Assembly: GCA_030998015.1 (NCBI GenBank)
Contig: JARWMV010000093.1
Span: 1-59,146 of the forward strand
Reading direction: 5' to 3'
DNA length: 59,146 nucleotides
Source of the DNA: Ceratorhiza oryzae-sativae
Taxonomy: Eukaryota; Basidiomycota; Agaricomycetes; Cantharellales; Ceratobasidiaceae
Shown here: piece after piece, positions 30,523 through 40,922 of the stretch
Layout: every line of letters begins with the position of its first letter
How positions within the stretch are numbered: position 1 is the stretch's first letter
Position numbers and translations under genes: made by a program
Notes under the pieces: generated by a model
The model's database searches: none
What the model was told of the DNA's origin: nothing
What the model saw: only the letters and a program-made list of their open reading frames with translations

Positions 30523-31096
30523 TGTATTTGGGGAAATGGTCCCCTTTGCGCGGTACAATTTCCTAACTACGCGCCCCACCGGGGAGTCGTTCTTATAAAA
30601 CAAAAACGAGGTAATGTCGACAAAACCACCCGCGGCGGAATATGAGGGGACCCCGTTTGTTTTTTTTTTTGATTGAACTTAGTGCTGACACAGCAGGGAA
30701 AACCAGGTGTTAGAGGGTTTTATAACCCCTATTTTTCCTGGGGGGCATTACCTGCTCGGTCATCGCAGATGTCCGGTTTTACCGGCCGGTCAACTATGTT
30801 GACACGAGACGGTAAAAAAAAAGTAAGCATAATGCATGGGCGGAGCCCCTGCGAGCCCCCGGCCCGCTCCCCGCGCGCGTTAGTTGCTGGTGGGACTTGT
30901 CCCACCAACCAACGTGAGCAATCGCAACCGTTTGCGATTGCTAGTGCGCGGCATAATATCGATATTTAGCCGCCGGCTGAAAATGACGAACGGTCGTCAT
31001 TTTCTACGAGGGAATCTTTAGGATTCCCTCTAACGCCGGCGGGGTGCGGATCTAGGGGTCGCAGGGGTGTACATAAAATGTAGTTCCTTCCGAAAT
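30523..31096. other. Single-copy spacer with hairpins
   Basis: Begins 'tgtatttggggaaatggt', which also follows the 212-bp B at 33411-33622. Contains a T run near 30660-30671, 'tcatcgcagatgtccgg' (recurs near 31766, 46544 and 47684), a GTTGAC hairpin near 30785-30815 and a B copy (30871-31042). No gene seen. Confidence 0.6.
30871..31042 (-). mobile_element. B element, 172 bp
   Basis: Single-copy region, 54 bases from the 3' side of tRNA-Leu. Confidence 0.9.
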
Positions 31097-31179
31097 ACGA
31101 GTAAAGAGATTTGAACTCTTACAATCAAATGATCATGAATTCCTAAGATTCACCTGGCTACCAGTTTCAGCATACTCGT
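31097..31179 (-). tRNA. trnL: tRNA-Leu (anticodon UAG)
   Basis: 83 nt with a long variable arm, as expected for Leu. Acceptor acgagta/tactcgt, anticodon stem tgaat/attca with loop cttagga giving TAG, T arm aagag-ttcaaat-ctctt. Present once in the window. Confidence 0.9.
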
Positions 31180-32690
31180 TTTGAGTTACTACTTGGATTT
31201 TCTAACGCCGATTTTGGTAAGGACAGCACTTAGTGCTGCCCATCCCCGCCCCGCCTTGATCTCCAGGCGGTAAGATAAGTCGCGCTGAATCCAACCACGT
31301 CTGTGACGTCCCCCTGGGGTCACTCTGGCCAAAGAGGGACCATTCGGGGTTGGTCGCTCCCGACCCGTATACTCTTCTCTTAAAGGAAAACTAAACCGTC
31401 GCGCTGGGACCGCCCGAATGGATAAATCACACCCCCGCTCTATCGGCTAAAATCTTAGGTGTAACCCAAGATTTCAGCCGCCCTGCCTAGAGAACTGCGC
31501 TTTAGCGCACGTCTTGGCAGGGGTAATAAAGCGGAGGGTCGACGACCCGTGGGTGTGGTTATCGAGGCCGCGTTCGCGGCGAGGTATTGCGAGGTACCCT
31601 GGAACTTTAAGTTCCAGGGTACCTCGGAATCAGACGCCCGCGTACGCCAGGGCCGCCTTGGCTTAAGCCAAGGCGTTCGCAGGCGTGCACGGGTCACCTT
31701 TCGGGCGCATTACCTATTTTTCACCGTCTCGTGTCAACATAGTTGACCGGCCGGTGAAAACTCGGTCATCGCAGATGTCCGGCAGGGGTTAGTCAAAGAC
31801 TAACCCGCTTACCGTCCCCAGCGCGGCCGGCTCGAGGGTTAGTTTTGAGGTTAGGGTTGATTGTACATGGGCTTCGCCGAAGGCCATGGGTCCCAGGCCC
31901 GGTTAGGCCGCGTTCGTGGCGAGGTATTGCGAGGTACCCTGGAACTTTAAGTTCCAGGGTACCTCGGAATCAGACACCCGCTAGGGTATTTACCTTAAAC
32001 TGTAGTTGCATGGCAAATTTTCTATCAGGGTTGAAATTGTCAATTACATTATCCCGCCGGCGTTAGAGGGAATCCTAAAGATTCCCTCGTAGAAAATGAC
32101 GACCGTTCGTCATTTTCAGCCGGCGGCTAAATATCGATATTATGCCGCGCACTAGCAATCGCAAACGGTTGCGATTGCTCACGTTGGTTGGTGGGACAAG
32201 TCCCACCAGCAACTAACGCGCGCGGAGGTTAACTATTGACCCCCCAAACTGATGCAGCTATGCTGCATTGTTTGGGGTTGGGGGTCTACGGCAGGAGAAA
32301 AATCGGATAATTACGGTTTTATAACAAAAACTGTAAAATATATATTAAATGAAATCAGTTTTGCAGCGCGCTATGCGGCTGAGGCAGCGCGCTATGCGGC
32401 TGCCCATAACAAAAATAGATTAATAAAAGGGTTAATAAAATCATTTTTATAACGCCGGAACCTGTGACTCGGCGCCCTTAAACTTACATGGGCCATACCG
32501 TATCTATGATGTCCGACAGCCAATACAGGAGGTCCACGTTTACAACAAAGTTGACACGAGACGAAAAACTTAGAAAAATTAGTCTGGCCTCTATCTCGGT
32601 CAACATAGTTGACACGAGATAGGGTAGGGTTAAATTTGATTAACATATATAAAAAATAATGTCTCTTTTATATTTTACCTACCTCCTTTG
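31180..32690. other. Element-rich spacer without recognised gene
   Basis: Contains an A-type composite (about 31405-31707), a GTTGAC hairpin (about 31722-31756), an A remnant with only its GGTACC hairpin (about 31905-31980), a B copy (32054-32225), a D hairpin (about 32238-32290), two copies of the 23-bp-unit hairpin (about 32363-32403) and further GTTGAC hairpins (about 32540-32625). Confidence 0.6.
32054..32225 (+). mobile_element. B element, 172 bp
   Basis: Followed after 12 bases by a D hairpin. Confidence 0.9.
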
Positions 32691-32724
32691 TATTTGGGGT
32701 TTCTAAGGGCAAGCTCGTCCATAG

Positions 32725-32880
32725 GGAGAGGAAGCCCTCATAAATCCTAGGGAAGAGTCCGATCAAGAATAATACTGCGGACTCATACAGGGCTTGGACT
32801 AAAAACACTAGAGAACTTAACTTATCGCAGAAAGTTCAGTTATCTCTGTAGGGTAGACTGACTATACCCATGGGATAAAT
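32725..32880. ncRNA. Possible structured RNA or intron core remnant
   Basis: Free of mini-elements but able to pair at several levels: aagccct (32732-32738) with agggctt (32789-32795), enclosing gagtccg (32755-32761) with cggactc (32778-32784), followed by agaga/tctct and gggta/taccc pairs. A 'ggactaaaaac' and a 'gactgactatacc' segment recall group I P7 strands, but I cannot build a convincing core. RNase P RNA was considered and not supported. Confidence 0.3.
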
Positions 32881-32910
32881 TATAATTCTCTTCCGGATTA
32901 GAAACGGAGC

Positions 32911-33082
32911 CCGCGCGCGTTAGTTGCTGGTGGGACTTGTCCCACCAACCAACGTGAGCAATCGCAACCGTTTGCGATTGCTAGTGCGCGGCATAATATC
33001 GATATTTAGCCGCCGGCTGAAAATGACGAACGGTCGTCATTTTCTACGAGGGAATCTTTAGGATTCCCTCTAACGCCGGCGG
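32911..33082 (-). mobile_element. B element, 172 bp
   Basis: Between the possible structured RNA and a tRNA-like stretch ('gatttgaagttctacc') that does not fold completely. Confidence 0.9.
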
Positions 33083-33410
33083 GATTTGAAGTTCTACCAC
33101 TCTACCCAAACCCCAAAATTTCTAGGGACCAACAGCCCATGACAAATTAGGGGTTAAATGAACCCTCGGCTAGATCTAAAGATCTGGATGACCCTTACTT
33201 ACTCCCTGAAAGGGAGGAATCACGGGTCGGGTTTAATTTTCCTAACCTGACACGGTCGACAATTGACGCCGCCGGTTCGGCATTACCTCGTTTTTGGTTC
33301 ATAAAAACGACTACCGCGCTTCTCAGCGCTCTTTGATCGCCCGAAGGGCGGCCTAAGCGCTGAGAACTCTAAATACCCCGCCAATGTTCCATTGGCGGAT
33401 TTGCGAAGGC

Positions 33411-33622
33411 CCGCGCGCGTTAGTTGCTGGTGGGACTTGTCCCACCAACCAACGTGAGCAATCGCAACCGTTTGCGATTGCTAGTGCGCGGCATAATATC
33501 GATATTTAGCCGCCGGCTGAAAATGACGAACGGTCGTCATTTTCTACGAGGGAATCTTTCGGTCCAGCAAGATTTATAAATTTATAAATCTTGCGTGGAA
33601 GGATTCCCTCTAACGCCGGCGG
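33411..33622 (-). mobile_element. B element, 212-bp form
   Basis: Same surroundings as the copy at 30311-30522, on both sides for over 60 bases. Confidence 0.9.
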
Positions 33623-33918
33623 TGTATTTGGGGAAATGGTTCCCTTTGCGCATTGGGAGGGGTTAAGAACTGTTAAAGTTAATAACCTTGGGGCTAAGCA
33701 TTACAAACCATGACCCGGCGGCATGCTGTGACCCTAATGGTAAAAATTAAGCTGTGCTTATTTTACGCCCAAAATTTTAGTAGGTTCGTCATCACTTGTG
33801 GGGCGTGCTTCATCCTAGGTCTCTGCTGGGGCCTAGGAGGAAGCGGGAATTTAAGGATTCCCTAACACTCCGACAGGGTTGAACCAGCACTCCGAAAGCT
33901 TTCAAAATTACATTTTGA

Positions 33919-34146
33919 CCCGTGCACGCCTGCGAACGCCTTGGCTCATATTGACCTTAAGGTCAATAATCAAGCCAAGTCGGCCCTGGCGTGCGCGCGG
34001 CGTCTGATTCCGAGGTACCCTGGAACTTAAAGTTCCAGGGTACCTCGCAATACCTCGCCGCGAACGCGGCCTCGATAACCATTACCCCTCGGGTCAACAG
34101 CATGTATTTATATATAAATACAATGCTGGTTGACCCTAAGCGGGGG
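33919..34146 (-). mobile_element. A element
   Basis: Left flank TTTGA and right flank TATGA, the one full A copy whose two flanking pentamers differ. Confidence 0.82.
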
Positions 34147-34322
34147 TATGAATGAAGAACGAAGCCCTTCACCATAAGACGAAACCTAAGGCCATTTTAA
34201 GATTTACGGCAGAGTTCGCAGATTCTACCGTGCATCTAAATATACTGTTAAAATGGGTAATCTAGTGGAGTATGGTAATATTTGAGAGTTAGGGTTAATA
34301 ACTCCTTCTTTTATAAAAATTT

Positions 34323-34706
34323 CCGCCGGCGTTAGAGGGAATCCTAAAGATTCCCTCGTAGAAAATGACGACCGTTCGTCATTTTCAGCCGGCGGCTAAA
34401 TATCGATATTATGCCGCGCACTAGCAATCGCAAACGGTTGCGATTGCTCACGTTGGTTGGTGGGACAAGTCCCACCAGCAACTAACGCGCGCGGGCCCCC
34501 GCTCTATCGGCTAAAATCTTAGGTGTAACCCAAGATTTCAGCCGCCCTGCCTAGAGAACTGCGCTTTAGCGCACGTCTTGGCAGGGGTAATAAAGCGGAG
34601 GGTCAACGACCCGTGGGCATTGTTAACGAGGCCGCGTTCGCGGCGAGCCGCGCGCACGCCAGGGCCGCCTTGGCTTAAGCCAAGGCGTTCGCAGGCGTGC
34701 ACGGGT
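34323..34706 (+). mobile_element. B + short A composite
   Basis: B at 34323-34494 joined directly to the short A variant at 34495-34706. The same junction occurs at 1949-2330, 35257-35593, 43107-43538 and 52197-52629. Confidence 0.87.
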
Positions 34707-34782
34707 CATATTAGATATAATAAATATTCAAACCTGCGGACAGTTGCGCCTTACTCACAGATTCTGTTCAGGGAGGGGATTA

Positions 34783-35142
34783 TTAGTTAGGTGATATATC
34801 AAATGCAATCAATAAGCCTGGCACTAATGCGATTAAGGCGATTGCTACAGGTAGTAAACCAGTCCAGCAGAAAATCATTAGTTGATCATATCTCAATCTA
34901 GGCAGAGTGGCTCTAAACCACACGAATAGGAAACATACTAAACTAGTTTTTATAGCTAACACTACTGATTGCAGGTTTACAACCGTATCGTTAACAAAAA
35001 TTTCAGGTAGCAAGTAGCCTCCAAAAAACAATATAGCTGTTATACATGAGAATAACACTATTGAGCTATACTCTGCTAAGAAAAAGAAAACAAAAGGCAC
35101 ACTAGAGTGTTCTGTAAAGAATCCAGCCACAAGCTCGGATTC
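34783..35142 (-). CDS. nad1: nad1 exon 4 (C-terminus)
   Basis: 120 codons including the TAA stop. Starts ESELVAGFFTEHSSV, the conserved nad1 segment that contacts the ubiquinone cavity and lies directly after FDLQEA of exon 3. It continues with FVFFFLAEYSSIVLFSC and VWFRATLPRLRYDQLM, a nad1 hallmark. The preceding intron base is G. Present once: the second palindrome does not reach it. Confidence 0.93.
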   Translation of the reverse strand, partial: ESELVAGFFTEHSSVPFVFFFLAEYSSIVLFSCITAILFFGGYLLPEIFVNDTVVNLQSVVLAIKTSLVCFLFVWFRATLPRLRYDQLMIFCWTGLLPVAIALIALVPGLLIAFDISPN

Positions 35143-35256
35143 CGTAAAGAAGAGAAATTTGAGAGGGTAACTTAGAAAAACTCACCAAAGTAAGGTGAGT
35201 TTCCCCGAATAAATTAAAATTTAAAGTCAGCTAAAACGAATTATTTATCTAATTTT

Positions 35257-35593
35257 CCGCCGGCGTTAGAGGGAATCCTAAAGATTCCCTCGTAGAAAAT
35301 GACGACCGTTCGTCATTTTCAGCCGGCGGCTAAATATCGATATTATGCCGCGCACTAGCAATCGCAAACGGTTGCGATTGCTCACGTTGGTTGGTGGGAC
35401 AAGTCCCACCAGCAACTAACGCGCGCGGGCCCCCGCTCTATCGGCTAAAATCTTAGGTGTAACCCAAGATTTCAGCCGCTAAAGCGGAGGGTCAACGACC
35501 CGTGGGCATTGTTAACGAGGCCGCGTTCGCGGCGAGCCGCGCGCACGCCAGGGCCGCCTTGGCAAGCCAAGGCGTTCGCAGGCGTGCACGGGT
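35257..35593 (+). mobile_element. B + short A composite
   Basis: B 35257-35428 and short A 35429-35593, right after the last domain of the GIY-YIG gene on the minus strand. Confidence 0.87.
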
Positions 35594-35699
35594 AATATTT
35601 ACCGTTAAAAATTTTACCTGATCTAACTTTTCGGGAAACTGTGGTCTTATTAACACCAAATTCAGCAGCTAGCTCTATTTGATTTTTGACCCGTGCACG

Positions 35700-35916
35700 C
35701 CTGCGAACGCCTTGGCTCATATTGACCTTAAGGTCAATAATCAAGCCAAGTCGGCCCTGGCGTGCGCGCGGCGTCTGATTCCTAGGTACCCTGGAACTTA
35801 AAGTTCCAGGGTACCTCGCAATACCTCGCCGCGAACGCGGCCTCGATAACCAAACCCCTCGGGTCAACAGCATGTATTTATATATAAATACAATGCTGGA
35901 TGACCCTAAGCGGGGG
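35700..35916 (-). mobile_element. A element with TTTGA duplication
   Basis: TTTGA at 35695-35699 and 35917-35921. Splits two DNA-binding modules of the GIY-YIG gene. Confidence 0.88.
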
Positions 35917-36106
35917 TTTGAATGTTTTAATCAAATTATTTTCCATGTCGTATATTCCTAAGGGATTTTTACTCATTACATCAGAAATTTTATTTCTAGT
36001 TTCAGAGGTATGGGTGAACATAGGATTTAACTCGCCAGGTTTGCTTCCATGCAAGATTTATAAAATCTTGCTGGACCTGATTAACTTAATTGATTCTAGT
36101 GTATGA

Positions 36107-36350
36107 CCCGTGCACGCCTGCGAACGCCTTGGCTTAAGCCAAGCAAGCTTGGCTCATATTGACCTTAAGGTCAATGTAAGCCAAGGCGGCCCTGGCGTGC
36201 GCGCGGCGTCTGATTCCGAGGTACCCTGGAACTTAAAGTTCCAGGGTACCTCGCAATACCTCGCCGCGAACGCGGCCTCGATAACCATACCCACGGGTCA
36301 ACAGCATGTATTTATATATAAATACAATGCTGGTTGACCCTAAGCGGGGG
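36107..36350 (-). mobile_element. A element with TATGA duplication
   Basis: TATGA at 36102-36106 and 36351-36355. Includes the extra 'aagcttggctcatattgacc' hairpin block. Confidence 0.9.
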
Positions 36351-36430
36351 TATGATTTTTCCCAAACATCGGGTGGTTGGTTTTATCTACAAATCTAGCT
36401 TTCATTTTAGATATTGCCTCAGCCGTGTGT

Positions 36431-36652
36431 CCGCCGGCGTTAGAGGGAATCCTCAGATGAGGTAGCCTTGACCATGAGTCTCATGGTCCAGGCTACCTCC
36501 CATAAAGATTCCCTCGTAGAAAATGACGACCGTTCGTCATTTTCAGCCGGCGGCTAAATATCGATATTATGCCGCGCACTAGCAATCGCAAACGGTTGCG
36601 ATTGCTCACGTTGGTTGGTGGGACAAGTCCCACCAGCAACTAACGCGCGCGG
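36431..36652 (+). mobile_element. B element, 222-bp form
   Basis: Between SMLG and HTAEAISKMK of the GIY-YIG gene. The window's last bases (59057-59146) are its inverted partner. Confidence 0.92.
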
Positions 36653-36791
36653 GCCTAGCATAGATTTAGCTTCCTGTTTGAAATTAAATAATTCTTCGAA
36701 AGGAAAGCTTTTAATAACCTCTGTTTCAATATCACCCCCCGTGGTGGTGAGGACCGTCGCTCCGCTCGGGCCCATCCACCACCAAACCCTA

Positions 36792-36932
36792 CCCCGCTAA
36801 TCGATACCCCTGCCAAGACGTGCGCTAAAGCGCAGTTCTCTAGGCAGGGTGTAGATTTGCCTTCGCAAATCATCGATTAGTGGAGCCCTCCGCGCTTAGG
36901 CCGCCCTGCTGGCGATCAAAGAGCGCGGAGGG
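36792..36932 (+). mobile_element. C element, 141 bp
   Basis: Abuts an A variant (36936-37085) whose arms are diverged (GCGAGGCGGCCCCTCTGGCCGC in place of the usual hairpin). Confidence 0.85.
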
Positions 36933-37303
36933 GGCAGGCTTACCCGTGCCGTGGGTTGTGCGCGAGGCGGCCCCTCTGGCCGCGAGGTATTGCGAGGTAC
37001 CCTGGAACTTTCAGTTCCAGGGTACCTCGGAATCAGACGCCCGCGCACGCCAGGGCCGCAGCTGCGATCGTAGGCGGGCACGGGTCAGTTAAAACTACAG
37101 CGACTCTAGCTGAAATTGTTGCACGTACGTGCAACAACTTCACGCTTGTAGAGGAGACGTATGTGTGCGGCTTAAGCCGTACACAGACGGATCCGAAGCT
37201 TGAGTTAAAGGATCTTCGTGATAATAATAAACTACAAAAATAAAATTATTTATACCATGTTTTTTCATACTTCGCTGTAATCTGGCATTTGTTGTGATAC
37301 CCT

Positions 37304-37475
37304 CCGCCGGCGTTAGAGGGAATCCTAAAGATTCCCTCGTAGAAAATGACGACCGTTCGTCATTTTCAGCCGGCGGCTAAATATCGATATTATGCCGCGC
37401 ACTAGCAATCGCAAACGGTTGCGATTGCTCACGTTGGTTGGTGGGACAAGTCCCACCAGCAACTAACGCGCGCGG
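37304..37475 (+). mobile_element. B element, 172 bp, in GIY-YIG domain
   Basis: Interrupts the catalytic domain just after ERFTD. Removal restores the frame. Confidence 0.92.
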
Positions 37476-37783
37476 GATCTGTGAATCTTTCATACATATC
37501 TTTGCTGGACCCTATGTATTGTTTTCCATCTTTAGTGTTGACTAAACCATAAACACCGCCAACTTTTTTAAGATCTGCACGAACATCTTTAGGATCATTT
37601 AAATCAGAATATACCTTTAAAGGCACTAATGCAGAGATTAAGCTAGATACCATATTATTTGGAAGGATAAAGTTAAGTATCTCTTCAAATTCAATTAACA
37701 TAGTAAATATAACTGTAATTAAAAACACACAAAGTAAAATTGAAAATAGATATCCTCTAAGAGGAAATAAGAAATTAATCAAA

Positions 37784-37992
37784 CCCCCGCTTATCGGCTA
37801 AAATCTTAGGTGTAACCCAAGATTTCAGCCGATACGCGTAGACCCGAGGGGTTTGGTTATCGAGGCCGCGTTCGCGGCGAGGTATTGCGAGGTACCCTGG
37901 AACTTTCAGTTCCAGGGTACCTCGGAATCAGACGCCGCGCGCACGCCAGGGCCGCCTTGGCTTAAGCCAGGGCGTTCGCAGGCGTGCTCGGG
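37784..37992 (+). mobile_element. A element with TCAAA duplication
   Basis: TCAAA at 37779-37783 and 37993-37997, upstream of the GIY-YIG gene. Confidence 0.88.
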
Positions 37993-38098
37993 TCAAATTT
38001 GATAACATTTTTATTGGTAGATATTGTAATAGTCTCTAAATCTAAATACGCCCCACCAGTTCAAATGGCAAAGGATTTATCTTGTCACAAGACTTGGC

Positions 38099-38270
38099 CC
38101 GCCGGCGTTAGAGGGAATCCTAAAGATTCCCTCGTAGAAAATGACGACCGTTCGTCATTTTCAGCCGGCGGCTAAATATCGATATTATGCCGCGCACTAG
38201 CAATCGCAAACGGTTGCGATTGCTCACGTTGGTTGGTGGGACAAGTCCCACCAGCAACTAACGCGCGCGG
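38099..38270 (+). mobile_element. B element, 172 bp
   Basis: In nad1 intron 3, outside recognised coding sequence. Confidence 0.9.
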
Positions 38271-38605
38271 ATTTCTTCATAGTTGCAGCGCGTTACGCGG
38301 CTGCCCAGACCCCGAGGCTAACAATCGTAGCCAAGAGAGGGGGAGTGGGACCCTGTAAATTCCATTTTGCATATAAAATTAAATTTTCAACTAGAATCTC
38401 TTTTAAAAAATTTTGCAACTAGTTCAAATTTCAGCACTGATCTAGTTGCCGAACGGGGGCAAACCTTCATAGGCCCATTCGAGAAGCTATGTGATCTGGG
38501 GTTTAGAGTTATAGACTTGCTAGTTAGCCTTTAAATTTAATTTATTCTATTTACCTAGATTAAAAAGGAATATATCTTAATGGAAAACTAAACATTAAAC
38601 TAAAA

Positions 38606-38746
38606 CCCTCCGCGCTCTTTGATCGCCCGCAGGGCGGCCTAAGCGCGGAGGGCTCCAATAATCGATGATTTGCGAAGGCAAATCTACACCCTGCCTAGAG
38701 AACTGCGCTTTAGCGCACGTCTTGGCAGGGGTATCGATTAGCGGGG
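38606..38746 (-). mobile_element. C element, 141 bp
   Basis: In nad1 intron 3. Confidence 0.85.
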
Positions 38747-39158
38747 TATAGTTTAAGAATTCCATTGACCACGTCTATTCTCTGAGGATACCAAACTTGC
38801 CCCAAGCGGGAACCCTGTCGTCAGCTCATAAAATGCTAGTGCCCCCCAAACATGTGCAGCGGACCCAATCCCAGGTGGGAGGGTCCGCTGCATTGTTTGA
38901 GGGGCATCCGCCCCCCAATAAGGTTACCCCCCCAAACAATGCAGCATAGCTGCATCAGTTTGGGGGGTCAATGGCGACATTGCAATTATTGGGGGTCTAC
39001 AGGGAACTAGCGGGAAGTTTAGTGTTTCCTGCTGATTGTTCTACTAAACATACAGAAAGAACGGCTATGTGTTCAACCGGTAGAATTTTCCAGCATATAG
39101 CGGTCTTTAAGGAGACCGAATCCTTAGAGCCAAATTGTGGTTATACTCTTAGTAATGC

Positions 39159-39518
39159 AGCCTCCTGAAGATCAAATGGAGTTCTTGATGTTTCTGCCAA
39201 TACTGATATGAAATAGAATAAAAATATTGTTAGTAGGGGTATAACACTCCAAACAGCTTGTTGGCTCTCAATGATTTTTGTAATGTTGAACGAACCTGTG
39301 ATTAAAATTACAATTACTACCGCTGAACTAAGTACTAACTCGTAACTTATCATAGCCGCAGTTGATCTTAAAGAACCTAAAAAGGCGTATTTAGAATTAG
39401 CAGACCATCCCGCAAATAATACTCCATAGATTCCTAGAGAGGATAGAGCTAATGTATACAAGATTCCTAAAGAGAAATCGAAGAGTACTAAACCATCTCC
39501 GAAAGGAATTACTGCCCA
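39159..39518 (-). CDS. nad1: nad1 exon 3
   Basis: 120 codons, in phase 0 at both ends: [21 protein letters not shown]..., then [24 protein letters not shown] (a signature of nad1) and ...VLAETSRTPFDLQEA. It follows exon 2 to give SLLG/WAVIPFG. The preceding intron base is G and the last exon base is T. No insert inside. The right-arm copy (56197-56555) has a one-base deletion. Confidence 0.95.
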
Positions 39519-39558
39519 CAAAACTATGCAAAATATGCCCTTTGAACATTAAAGACCC

Positions 39559-39780
39559 CCGCCGGCGTTAGAGGGAATCCTCAGATGAGGTAGCCTTGAC
39601 CATGAGTCTCATGGTCCAGGCTACCTCCCATAAAGATTCCCTCGTAGAAAATGACGACCGTTCGTCATTTTCAGCCGGCGGCTAAATATCGATATTATGC
39701 CGCGCACTAGCAATCGCAAACGGTTGCGATTGCTCACGTTGGTTGGTGGGACAAGTCCCACCAGCAACTAACGCGCGCGG
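39559..39780 (+). mobile_element. B element, 222-bp form
   Basis: Between the last endonuclease codons (KPHIIPSM) and nad1 exon 3, inside intron 2. Confidence 0.92.
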
Positions 39781-40409
39781 GCATTGAGGGTATGATGTGG
39801 GGTTTAACTAAGTTAATTAAAGAGGGCATTGAGGATTTGTTAATTCGGATTCGATAAGAGATATTTCCGCCTTTTGTAATTCCATGGTTAATCAATCCAC
39901 AAGATAATCCAAATTTAGAATTAAAAATATCAATTAAGCGTAGCCCGTAGGGCCCAAAACCACCGTGAAGGTGTTTTTTGGAAACATCTTCTTTTGAGTA
40001 AGAATCTGTACAAATGACTAAATGGCCTTTTGTTATGTTAAACGAAGCATCATCCATAATAAGAAAAGCTAAACCAACGGGTGTTAGTTTTTCATGGGCA
40101 TTTAAGGGTACAATTTTTATGTTATTTTGTAAATCTTTAACATAAAAGTCGTCAATTACCCAGTTAAACATAGGATATTTTAAGGTAGAAAACCGTATAT
40201 CTGTATGAATTTTCCCAGTAAGTTCGTTTTGTTTTCTGGTAACTTCTTTGGGGGCTGTTCTAACAAAGGGTTTAAAAATAGAATATAAATGAAAAATTAA
40301 TTCTTGGTTTACATTAGACATATAAAACCGCAATCTTGTGTTACCATTTAATTGAGATTTTTCTGCTGTAGCATCTCCCAGCATTGTTCCAAATATTACT
40401 TCTTTTTGA

Positions 40410-40603
40410 CCCGTGCACGCCTGCGAACGCCCTGGCTTAAGCCAAGCAAGCTTGGCTCATATTGACCTTAAGGTCAATAATCAAGCCAAGGCGGCCCTGG
40501 CGTGCGCGCGGCTCGCCGCGAACGCGGCCTCGATAACCAAACCCCTCGGGTCAACAGCATGTATTTATATATAAATACAATGCTGGATGACCCTAAGCGG
40601 GGG
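40410..40603 (-). mobile_element. A element with TTTGA duplication
   Basis: TTTGA at 40405-40409 and 40604-40608, four codons before endonuclease motif 1. Lacks the GGTACC hairpin. Confidence 0.92.
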
Positions 40604-40700
40604 TTTGATATTCGGTCAGATCTGGGGCGTCCGGAGTTCTAGGCCCCTTTATACGGCTATTTTTTACGTCCGTAGAATCAGTAGAATATTTTCTTAGACT

Positions 40701-40922
40701 CCGCCGGCGTTAGAGGGAATCCTCAGATGAGGTAGCCTTGACCATGAGTCTCATGGTCCAGGCTACCTCCCATAAAGATTCCCTCGTAGAAAATGACGAC
40801 CGTTCGTCATTTTCAGCCGGCGGCTAAATATCGATATTATGCCGCGCACTAGCAATCGCAAACGGTTGCGATTGCTCACGTTGGTTGGTGGGACAAGTCC
40901 CACCAGCAACTAACGCGCGCGG
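40701..40922 (+). mobile_element. B element, 222-bp form, in an endonuclease frame
   Basis: Interrupts the N-terminal part of the intron-2 endonuclease. Exact removal restores the frame. Confidence 0.93.

Larger units (their letters stand above)
33083..34782. other. Spacer downstream of nad1
   Basis: Holds the composite 33319-33655 (GCGCTC hairpin, ccgccaatg hairpin and 212-bp B at 33411-33622), an A element (33919-34146), a B (34323-34494) abutting a short A variant (34495-34706), and AT-rich sequence without genes at 33656-33918 and 34152-34322. This is the 3' flank of nad1. Confidence 0.6.
35600..37782 (-). pseudogene. GIY-YIG homing endonuclease with NUMOD domains, interrupted many times
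   Basis: Minus strand, in order. An N-terminal hydrophobic stretch leads to the catalytic GIY-YIG domain: GGVYGLVNTKDGKQYIGSS (37560-37500), ERFTD. B insert (37304-37475). Then ITTNARLQRSMKKHGINNF and the EDPL segment with the catalytic-side Glu (to about 37205). An A variant (about 36936-37085) and C (36792-36932) follow. Next is DIETEVIKSFPFEELFNFKQ...SMLG (36755-36655), a long B (36431-36652) and HTAEAISKMKARF...NHPMFGKN (NUMOD3). A (36107-36350, TATGA both sides) precedes GELNPMFTHTSETRNKISD (second NUMOD3). A (35700-35916, TTTGA both sides) precedes QIELAAEFGVNKTTVSRKV (NUMOD1/helix-turn-helix). Removing B gives GAT CAG GGT ATC, in frame. Confidence 0.8.
35143..39158 (-). other. nad1 intron 3 (group I) with GIY-YIG gene
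   Basis: Joins exon 3 (...FDLQEA, last base T) to exon 4 (first base after G). The 5' core lies at about 38985-39130: 'ctatatgctggaaaattct' and 'aatcagcaggaaac' are the P- and Q-type strands of group I introns. A D composite follows (about 38840-38965). Then C (38606-38746), an AT-rich stretch (about 38275-38600), B (38099-38270), A (37784-37992, TCAAA both sides) and the GIY-YIG gene (35600-37782). The 3' core was not pinned down. Confidence 0.7.

Noticed and set aside
32690..32900. RNase P RNA (rnpB) candidate
   Set aside because: A 'gaggaag' and an 'agaaa' segment are present, but the conserved P4 pairing cannot be formed convincingly.
33083..33120. tRNA-like stretch next to B ('gatttgaagttctaccactctaccc')
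   Set aside because: A D-arm-like or T-arm-like part is visible, but no complete cloverleaf forms even when the neighbouring B element is removed.
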